Assembly (NCBI GenBank): GCA_945883695.1
Contig: CAMCYK010000024.1
Span: 1 to 40,869 of the forward strand
DNA length: 40,869 nucleotides
Direction: 5' to 3'
Source: Akkermansia muciniphila
GTDB taxonomy: Bacteria; Verrucomicrobiota; Verrucomicrobiia; Verrucomicrobiales; Akkermansiaceae
The position numbers and the translations under genes were made by a program. Positions 34,369 to 40,869 of this stretch are shown in pieces (position 1 is the first letter of the stretch; every line of letters starts with the position of its first letter). Below the pieces are notes generated by a model. The model worked only from the letters and a program-made list of their open reading frames with translations. It was not told the DNA's origin and made no database searches.

Positions 34369-37300
34369 TCATTTCTTGAGTTCCTTGAGGAAGGCCAGCA
34401 CGTCGGCCAGCTCCTGCGGCGTCAGGATCTGCCCCATCGGAGGCATCGAACTGACCGGAATGGCTTCAAATCCCTCGGCCAGCTTGGCATTGGGCTCCGT
34501 GAGGGACTGGAGGAGATAGGCCTCGTCCTTGTTCGACGCGATCCCGTCGAGCGCGGGGCCGACGGTGCTCCCCTTGCCTCCGAGCATGTGGCAGTTCATG
34601 CAGGCCGCGACCGGGTGGGTCCAGAAGATCGACTCTCCGCGCCTGGCATCGCCGGCCTTCGCCTCGCCGCTGTCGAGCGGCAGCATCTCGATCAAGCGGA
34701 CCTCGTCGAACCAGGCCTTCCCCTTCTCCGCGGCATAGATCAGGTGAAGGTCGGCACGCGGGATGTCGCCGGAGTTGAAGAGCAGGGTCACTTCGCGCCA
34801 ATCCGTGGTGCCCGACACGGGCGCGATCTCGGTGCCGCGGGCGCGGTCGACGATGAAGGCGCGGCCGTGGAGGTCTTCGGTGCGGATCCACGCGGCGAGG
34901 CGGTAGTAGGTGTTCGGCTTGAGATCGGCCTGGATGACCATCGCCTTCTCGGTGAAGCCGCCTTTGCCCTCGAGATGGAGCGAGCGCTCGCCGGCGTGCT
35001 TGATGTCGCCGACCACCTGCCACGGGCTACCCGGATTGCCGGGCGCGGTGCCGTAGTTTTCTTCCTTCCACCCGGCCGGCAAGCCGTTGTCCGCCTCCTC
35101 GAAGCCGGAGTTCGCGAGGACGTTCGCGCCCTCCTTGAAGGGATTGTGCTTCTGGGACAGCAGGCGGGCCGCTTCGGCCAGCCATTCGTCCTTGAGGATG
35201 GCGGGGTCGCTGCTGCTGAGTCCCACGAAGGTGGTGATCTCCGGCGTGGTCGGGAACTCGGACAGCTTGACCATGGCCGCCAGACGAGTGACCGCGTCGG
35301 GATCGCTCAGGGTGCCCGAGCCGAAGAGCAGCGACCGCGCCGCGGCATCGCTGCCGAGGGCGCGCACCGCGTTGCGGCGCAGGCCGCCGTCGCGGCCAAG
35401 CAGGGCGGCGCGGTGCGTCTCCTCGTCGAGTCCGCCGAGACCGTGGAGCGACCACAGCGCGTGGATCGCGGCAATGTTGCCGTCATTCGCGGCGACCACC
35501 TTTTTCAAGGATGGCACGGCCGATTTCTTGCCACCCTCGACCAGCATCTGCTGGGCCTTGAGCCGCCAGAATGGGTTATCGCTGCCGAGGGCCTTGACCA
35601 GCGCTTCATCGGACGCGCCCTTGAGACTGGTGATCGCCGGCTTCTTCGCGTGGTTCCAGACGACCCGGTAAATCCGGCCGCGCTCGTGGTCGCGCAGCGG
35701 ATTCTCATGCGCGCCGCCGACGCCGGTCTTGGCATCGTAGCCGCCGCTGCCCTGCGACGGGGTCGGGTTGTGCTGGATGATGAAGTTCTGGAAATCGGCG
35801 AACCACACCGCGCCGTCCGGGCCGACCTCGGCGAAGACCGGCGACATCCACTCGTCGGTGCTGGCGACCAGGTTGAAACCGTCATGCGCGACGTAGCCCG
35901 CGCCATCCGGCCGGACGTCCATCAGGCCGATCAATTTCATCGTCGGCTCGGTGACCAGCGCCTTGCCCTGGAGGCGGGGCGGCAGGTTGGCGCTGTGGAT
36001 GAACGCGCTGCCGGCCGCCGCGGTGTAGCCGCCCATCACGTCGACCTGGCGGAAGTTCGGGGTGATCGCGTGGGCCTCGTTGACCAGATTGATGCGCTTG
36101 GCCGTCATGCCGCGCATGCCATCGGGGAAGGCGGTTTTCGGGATGCCGCCGTAGAAGATCGGCGCGCCGTTCGCGGTGCCGCCGAACTGGTCACCGTGCT
36201 GGTTCTGGCTGTGCGCCCACGAGTTGTTGGAGAACTGGTGGAGAAACTCGAGCGCCGAGCCATCCGCCTTGAAGCGGTAGGTGCCCATCCCGAAGCCCAG
36301 CCGCTTGCCGCCGACCTCGCCGCCGAAGCCCGAATAGCCGACGCAGCCGTAAAGCCAGTTGTCGTAGCCGTAATGCAGGCTGCTGGCCTGCGCGTGGGTG
36401 TCGCCGATGCCCCAGCCGGTCATCATCTCCTCGCGCACGTCGGCCTTGTCGTCGCCGTCGTTGTCCTTGAGGAACAAGAAGCGCGGCGGCTGGCTGACGA
36501 TGATGCCGCCGTTGGCGAAGACCAGGCCGGTCGGGATGTTGAGGCCCTCGGCGAAGACGGTGAACTTGTCCGCCTTGCCGTCGCCGTCGGTGTCCTCGCA
36601 GATCCGGATGCTGTCGCTGCCGACGCCGTCCGGCTTCACGCCGTGCGGGTAGTCGTTGGTCTCGGCGACCCAGCAGCGGCCGCGCTCGTCGAAGGCGAAA
36701 GCGATCGGCTTGCGGATGTCCGGCTCGCTGGCGAAGAGTTCGAGCCGCATGTCGGCGGGCACCTGGGTCCGCTCCATGCTGCCCTTCACGCTGAACGGAT
36801 GCTGGAAGGTGATCGGCTCCGGCCGCCGCTCGTAGTTGGCGACATACGGGCTCTTCTCGCGGACTTCCGTCTCGCGCGAGGCGAGGAACTGCTCCCATTC
36901 GCCCTTCACCTTCTCGCCGACCGACCAGACGATCGCGTTGCGCAGTTTGAGCTGGAAATCCGGGTTCTGCCACGTGCGTTCGTCATGACCGCTGGCGGTG
37001 TAGAACACGCGGCCCTTGCCCTGCGGGCGGACCCAGGCCCAGGGCTCGCGGTGCTCGCCCTCGACCCGCTCCATCAGGAGCTTGCGGCCCGTCTCGTTGT
37101 GCTGGTCGTGGACGTAGGTCTCGTCCCAGGTCTCGTACTCGTTGACGCCCTTCATCACCGGGTGGTCGCGGTCGACGATGGTGGCCTTGAAGACCCCGCC
37201 GCCATGCGACTTGAAACGGCCGCCGACCATCTCGATGAACTTCGGGCTGTTGCCGAAGCAGGCGCTGGCGCAGTGCACCGGCACGAAGCCGCGGCCGCTT

Positions 37301-37614
37301 TCGACGAAGTCGTCGAGCGCCTGATACTGCGCGTCGGTGATGTTGCCGTGGTTGGCATAAAGCATCACCGTGTCGTAGAGCGACAGCGTCTCCGGATTCA
37401 GGCACTCCGGCGTGGTGAAATAGTCGAAGTAGATCGCCTCGCGACCGAAGCGCTCCATCAGATAGGGCAGATACTTGCCGGAGTTGTGATGCTCGCTTTC
37501 ATGCCCCAGGAATAGCACCCGGATCGGCCGGGGAGCGGCGGACAGCAACGGGGTTCCTGCCAGCAAGGCGAGCATTCCAAAAACAGCGGACCGGTAGCGT
37601 GACGGCGGGTTCAT
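34369..37614 (-). CDS. Secreted ThuA / PVC-type dehydrogenase / HEAT / CBM-like / heme protein
   Basis: The product is 1081 residues with a signal peptide (about 1-27, ending PLLSAAPRP). Domains in order: ThuA-like (about 28-235; RVLFLGHESEHHNSGKYLP, VPVHCASACFGNSPKF); a six-bladed PVC-type membrane-bound dehydrogenase propeller (about 285-660; KPIAFAFDERGRCWVAETND, CEDTDGDGKADKFTVFAEG); HEAT-like helices (about 675-825); a CBM-like jelly roll (about 835-985; LANSGFEEADNGLPAGWKEE, YAAEKGKAWFDEVRLIE); and a C-terminal cytochrome c module with CMNCH and MPPMGQILTPQELADVLAFL. It is the fused counterpart of the split pair 24297/25432, with the heme on the same chain. It is likely a periplasmic sugar-oxidation enzyme. 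Confidence 0.88.
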   Translation of the reverse strand: MNPPSRYRSAVFGMLALLAGTPLLSAAPRPIRVLFLGHESEHHNSGKYLPYLMERFGREAIYFDYFTTPECLNPETLSLYDTVMLYANHGNITDAQYQALDDFVESGRGFVPVHCASACFGNSPKFIEMVGGRFKSHGGGVFKATIVDRDHPVMKGVNEYETWDETYVHDQHNETGRKLLMERVEGEHREPWAWVRPQGKGRVFYTASGHDERTWQNPDFQLKLRNAIVWSVGEKVKGEWEQFLASRETEVREKSPYVANYERRPEPITFQHPFSVKGSMERTQVPADMRLELFASEPDIRKPIAFAFDERGRCWVAETNDYPHGVKPDGVGSDSIRICEDTDGDGKADKFTVFAEGLNIPTGLVFANGGIIVSQPPRFLFLKDNDGDDKADVREEMMTGWGIGDTHAQASSLHYGYDNWLYGCVGYSGFGGEVGGKRLGFGMGTYRFKADGSALEFLHQFSNNSWAHSQNQHGDQFGGTANGAPIFYGGIPKTAFPDGMRGMTAKRINLVNEAHAITPNFRQVDVMGGYTAAAGSAFIHSANLPPRLQGKALVTEPTMKLIGLMDVRPDGAGYVAHDGFNLVASTDEWMSPVFAEVGPDGAVWFADFQNFIIQHNPTPSQGSGGYDAKTGVGGAHENPLRDHERGRIYRVVWNHAKKPAITSLKGASDEALVKALGSDNPFWRLKAQQMLVEGGKKSAVPSLKKVVAANDGNIAAIHALWSLHGLGGLDEETHRAALLGRDGGLRRNAVRALGSDAAARSLLFGSGTLSDPDAVTRLAAMVKLSEFPTTPEITTFVGLSSSDPAILKDEWLAEAARLLSQKHNPFKEGANVLANSGFEEADNGLPAGWKEENYGTAPGNPGSPWQVVGDIKHAGERSLHLEGKGGFTEKAMVIQADLKPNTYYRLAAWIRTEDLHGRAFIVDRARGTEIAPVSGTTDWREVTLLFNSGDIPRADLHLIYAAEKGKAWFDEVRLIEMLPLDSGEAKAGDARRGESIFWTHPVAACMNCHMLGGKGSTVGPALDGIASNKDEAYLLQSLTEPNAKLAEGFEAIPVSSMPPMGQILTPQELADVLAFLKELKK

Positions 37615-37715
37615 CTGCTGGCCTTCTATCGGACCGCCCGCGCGATCACAACCGGTCTGCGCGTATTGATCAGGACCTTCGCCAATTCCTCACATCGCCC
37701 GGAGCACATCGAAGA

Positions 37716-37744
37716 GCGGCCGCGCCAGGCAGAGCTGCGGCCGC
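37716..37744. terminator. Inverted repeat after the LamG/Ig-like gene
   Basis: Two copies of the self-complementary octamer GCGGCCGC (37716-37723 and 37737-37744) can pair across a 13-nt loop. It lies 17 bp after the stop of the minus-strand exoprotein gene. There is no T-run, so intrinsic termination is only a possibility. Confidence 0.3.
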
Positions 37745-37760
37745 GGTGGCCGACCTCCGC

Positions 37761-40700
37761 TCACGGCTTGACGATTCCGGCGCGGAGGAACCCCCTCCCC
37801 CCCAAACCGTTGAAGCTCGAGAAGGTGTGATATTGCCAACCGGTCCCCGCGAGGTCGGGAAGCCCGCTGCCCGGCGGCGCGCTGTCGGAAGCACCTTGAT
37901 GGGTCACCACGGTGTTCCAACTTCCTTGCAAGGTGCCGCCACCCTCGATGGTGTAGACCACGCCGTCGACCGGCAGCGAGACCCGGGCATTGCCCGCATT
38001 GGCCGAAAACACCGCGCCGCGGCGCACCGCGCAAGTGACGGTGAACTCGAGGGCGCTGTCGCCATCGGAACCGTCGAGCAAGCGGGTGATCCACAAGCCT
38101 TGGTCCGAACCATCGCGCGGGTCGCCGCGGAAGGCGAATTCCTGGAGATTGGTCTTCCCGTCGCCGTCCGGATCAAGGTCAGGTGCGGAGATCGCCGGAT
38201 GGTTCCAGTCATCGCCAAACTGATCCTGCTGCCAAACCACGAACGGATCCGCCGGCGGGGGCGCGACCGTGACGTCCACGATCTGGATCGCGGCCAGCGC
38301 GCGCTGCCGGAAGCCGCTGATCTGCGGCGCGTTCCGGTCGCTGCTGGTCAAGGTCAGGTTGCTGTCGGTCAGCCCGGTGAACTTCAGCCAGTTGCCGCCG
38401 CCATCACCTCCCGAGGTCGCCTGGGCGACCGCCGCCGCGCGGTCGGCGGTCTGGTAGCGGACATAGTCACCCCAATCATGGCCGTGGTTCCGGTTGTTGG
38501 TCCCGTAGGCGGTCGTGCCATTCTCGCTCTCGGTCCATGCCTGGAGGGAGTCGGAGCCGATCGGGAAATGGGTGTGGTAGACGTAGACGTCGTATTCGCC
38601 ATACGGGATGTTCTGCAGCGTCACCGTGGCGTTGCCACCCGGCACGCCGCCCTCGACCGCGATCCCGGCTTCGTAGAGCTTCATGAACGGGCTCCCGGCG
38701 GTGGACATTGTCGCGATGGAATTCCAGCCGGCGGTGGTGATCGACGCGCTGGTCGCGACGGCGGTCGAGTCCTTCAAGGCGGCCCAAGTTCCGTTCTGGG
38801 CGCCACCGCCCACCTGCAGGTTGTTCCAGTTGCCGACCGCCACCTCGGCCCCCGCCACCTCGGTCGGGATCAGCGTGCGGTTGCCATTGAAAGTCACGCT
38901 GATGGTCGCGGACGGCCCCCTGACCGCCAAGGCGAACGACTCGCTGGTCGAGGCGCTGCCGTCGCTGACGGACAGGGTGAGAATCGCGGCACCCGACCGG
39001 CCGGCCGCGGGAGTCGCGCTCACCGTGCGGTTCGCGCCGCTGCCGCCGATCAGAATGTTGGCGTCCGGCATCAGGCTCTGGTTCGAGGACGCGCCGGAAA
39101 CCACCAGGCTGCCAAGATCGCTGTCGACGTCCGCGACCGTGAATGCGAGCGGACCGAAGCTGCCGTCCACCGGCACGACCTGGTCGGCGATCGCGCTGAT
39201 CACCGGCGGATCGTTGACCGGATTCACGGTGAGCAGGAAGGCGCTGTCGGAGCTGTTGCTGCCGTCGCTGACCGTCAACGTGATGGTGGCGGTCCCGGAT
39301 TGATCGGGCAGCGGCGTGATCACGGCCGCGCGGTCCGCACCGCTGCCGCCGAACACGATGTTGGCATCCGGCACCAACGCGGGATTGGAGGAAATCCCGG
39401 TCACCACCAGCGCGGTGACAGCGGTATCGGAATCCGCCAACGTGAACGGAATCGCGGCGGTGGCCGAATCCTCGGGGGTGCTCTGGCCGGCCACGGGAGT
39501 AATCGACGGCGCGCCCGGCGGCGGGATCACCGTGAGCAGGAACGATGAACTGGCGGTGGCCGATCCGTCACCCACCGTCAGCGTGATGGTGGCGCTGCCG
39601 GTCATCGCGGCCACCGGCGTGACGGTGACGGTGCGATTGGCACCGCTCCCGCCGAAGACGATATTGCCATCCGGGGCCAGCGACTGGTTCGAAGAGGAAG
39701 CGGACACCGTCAGGCTGGCCGCGGCGGTGGTGGCGTCGCCCACCGTGAAAGCCAGCGCGCCGGTGTTCGTGTTGGCCGGAATCTGCCGGGCGGCGACCGT
39801 CGAGATCGTCGGCGGCGCGTTGACTCCCGCCTTGAAGGTGGCCGCGATCGTGCGGTTGGCCGTCACATTGGTGAAGGTGTAACTGCTGATCGCCCCTTGG
39901 GCGACCCCGTTCACGCTGACCTGGTCGACGACCTGTCCCGCAAGCGGCAAAATCGTGAAGGTCTGGCTCCCGCCCGGCGCGACCGGCACCGCGCCGGTCG
40001 GGTTGATCGTGCCCCCCGCGCCGGCGGAGGCGGTGATGGTGGGGTCGGCCGACAGGAACTTGGCCGAGACGTCGGCCTCCAAGCGCTGGCGCTCGAGGGT
40101 GCTTAGCGCCACCCCGTAGACGAACACGTCGCCGATGTTGCCGTTGAAAGTGGTCCAGCCGTCGGGGTTGTTGCGACCGACATTGAAGGCGTTGGCATAT
40201 CCCCCCGGCACGTTCGGAACCAGCGAGGTCATGGTGCTCGCCGAGGTGACATTCATGACTTCAACCCCGTTGGCGAAAACCTTGTACTGGCCGGTCGGCT
40301 GGACCACCAGGCTGAGGACCGTCGCCTGGCCGCTGGGAATCGCCGTCGCGCTGGAGCTCCACGAGCCGTTCCGGCACACATCGATCCGTCCCGTGCTGTT
40401 CCTCACGCCGAGGACCAGCCGGTTGTAGAAAAGATCGACGATCGAGGTCCAGCTGGTGCCGGTCGTGTTGCGGAGCGGCCGCGCCGCCACGACGATGGTC
40501 GCGCCGTTGACCGGCACCGGGGCCGAGTAGGTGCCTTGCAAAAAGCCGTCGCCGCCGGCATAAACGCCGCGGGCCCACTTCACCCCGTTGAGGTTTTCCA
40601 CCGTCGGGGATCCCATGGGGGTCATCTGGCCGGCCGGTTGATAGGTTGCCCACGGACCGGAGGCCCCGCTGCCGGGAAGGCTGTCGGTCACGGCCGAGAA

Positions 40701-40869
40701 CAGGAGGTCCGCGGTCCGCGGGATGTCGCGGGTGTTGCCTTTCAGCGCGAAGTCGATGCCGCCGACCGCCACGTCGTTGACCGTGATCGCTTTGTCGGCC
40801 GCCGTGTAGAAGCCGGTGCCGCCGGCCGCGACATGCCAAACGCCGTCCTGGACCGCTTGCGAGTAACCG
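37761..40869 (-). CDS. Large LamG / Ig-like repeat exoprotein (5' end off right edge)
   Basis: The frame is open from the right edge to the stop at 37761, about 1035 residues, with the N-terminus outside. A LamG-like sandwich comes first (IVVAARPLRNTTGTSWTSIV, NVGRNNPDGWTTFNGNIGDV), then a bacterial repeat of the InlB_B type (about 70 residues, GGTINPTGAVPVAPGGSQTF). Three tandem Ig/cadherin-like repeats of about 100 residues follow, each with the same pattern S-S-N-x-x-L-x-P-D-x-N-I and G-G-S-G-A-N/D-R. A beta-rich domain comes next (TISVTFNGNRTLIPTEVAGA), then a Ca-binding-type segment (PDLDPDGDGKTNLQEFAF) and a C-terminal domain. This is a typical Verrucomicrobiota secreted protein, probably adhesive or polysaccharide-binding. 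A GTG near 40772 could look like a start, but the frame clearly continues upstream (DKAITVNDVAVGGIDF). Confidence 0.85.
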   Translation of the reverse strand, partial: GYSQAVQDGVWHVAAGGTGFYTAADKAITVNDVAVGGIDFALKGNTRDIPRTADLLFSAVTDSLPGSGASGPWATYQPAGQMTPMGSPTVENLNGVKWARGVYAGGDGFLQGTYSAPVPVNGATIVVAARPLRNTTGTSWTSIVDLFYNRLVLGVRNSTGRIDVCRNGSWSSSATAIPSGQATVLSLVVQPTGQYKVFANGVEVMNVTSASTMTSLVPNVPGGYANAFNVGRNNPDGWTTFNGNIGDVFVYGVALSTLERQRLEADVSAKFLSADPTITASAGAGGTINPTGAVPVAPGGSQTFTILPLAGQVVDQVSVNGVAQGAISSYTFTNVTANRTIAATFKAGVNAPPTISTVAARQIPANTNTGALAFTVGDATTAAASLTVSASSSNQSLAPDGNIVFGGSGANRTVTVTPVAAMTGSATITLTVGDGSATASSSFLLTVIPPPGAPSITPVAGQSTPEDSATAAIPFTLADSDTAVTALVVTGISSNPALVPDANIVFGGSGADRAAVITPLPDQSGTATITLTVSDGSNSSDSAFLLTVNPVNDPPVISAIADQVVPVDGSFGPLAFTVADVDSDLGSLVVSGASSNQSLMPDANILIGGSGANRTVSATPAAGRSGAAILTLSVSDGSASTSESFALAVRGPSATISVTFNGNRTLIPTEVAGAEVAVGNWNNLQVGGGAQNGTWAALKDSTAVATSASITTAGWNSIATMSTAGSPFMKLYEAGIAVEGGVPGGNATVTLQNIPYGEYDVYVYHTHFPIGSDSLQAWTESENGTTAYGTNNRNHGHDWGDYVRYQTADRAAAVAQATSGGDGGGNWLKFTGLTDSNLTLTSSDRNAPQISGFRQRALAAIQIVDVTVAPPPADPFVVWQQDQFGDDWNHPAISAPDLDPDGDGKTNLQEFAFRGDPRDGSDQGLWITRLLDGSDGDSALEFTVTCAVRRGAVFSANAGNARVSLPVDGVVYTIEGGGTLQGSWNTVVTHQGASDSAPPGSGLPDLAGTGWQYHTFSSFNGLGGRGFLRAGIVKP

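Noticed and set aside
34588-37515. Plus-strand open frame of 975 codons
   Set aside because: It is antisense to the second ThuA/dehydrogenase/heme gene, with the same composition bias and no domains.
38940-39780. Tandem DNA repeat or CRISPR-like array
   Set aside because: The periodicity of about 300 bp is explained by three Ig-like protein repeats; the DNA copies differ at many positions and there are no spacers.
40261-40772. GTG at about 40772 as the true start of the exoprotein
   Set aside because: The frame stays open and protein-like upstream to the window edge (GTGFYTAADKAITVND), and no signal peptide follows the GTG.

Overview
The window is high-GC DNA that looks chromosomal and comes from a heterotrophic, polysaccharide-degrading bacterium of the PVC group, most likely Verrucomicrobiota of the Luteolibacter/Haloferula type. 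The case rests on gene content: two very large secreted ThuA / PVC-type dehydrogenase / HEAT proteins with CxxCH heme motifs, a XylR-like LacI/AraC hybrid regulator, a sialate O-acetylesterase next to a discoidin-bearing glycoside hydrolase, and a repetitive LamG/Ig-like exoprotein. The assignment is by family recognition only.

Layout. Positions 1-3600 are a gene-poor, decaying stretch: a lipoprotein cut by the window edge, an AAA_28-type ATPase that has lost its middle, a small HTH/coiled-coil protein, a tiny lipoprotein, a broken CheB-CheR gene, and a structured non-coding region. Positions 3637-11603 (plus strand) hold carbohydrate genes: a XylR-like regulator with a strong terminator, an M24 peptidase, then a tight three-gene run of sialate O-acetylesterase, MGH1-like glycoside hydrolase and metallophosphoesterase.

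Positions 11666-23922 (minus strand) are a seven-gene run that I read as a composite defence operon. In transcription order it encodes a PLD-SNF2 helicase, a DUF3800 protein, an Eco57I-like adenine methyltransferase, a 145-aa unknown, a DUF3293-DprA/SLOG fusion, a dynamin-family GTPase with a C-terminal MITD1-type PLD-like domain, and a coiled-coil/Mrr_N protein. Most junctions are 4-8 bp overlaps or 5-bp gaps; the one exception is about 110 bp before the methyltransferase. Two members are switched off by minimal lesions: the methyltransferase by one extra G in a G8 tract, and the GTPase by an in-frame TAA between its G1 and G3 motifs. The methyltransferase has a visibly AT-richer specificity region, and the helicase carries a perfect 28-bp palindrome inside its coding sequence. 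This set does not match BREX or DISARM as I know them and is the best candidate here for an undescribed system.

Positions 24297-40869 return to secreted catabolic and surface proteins: a split ThuA/dehydrogenase plus heme-domain pair, two unrelated secreted HExxH zincins, a second metallophosphoesterase, a membrane pseudokinase paired with one zincin, an unsplit ThuA/dehydrogenase/heme protein, and the C-terminal part of a large Ig-like repeat exoprotein running off the right edge. No tRNA, rRNA, CRISPR array or complete insertion sequence was seen.
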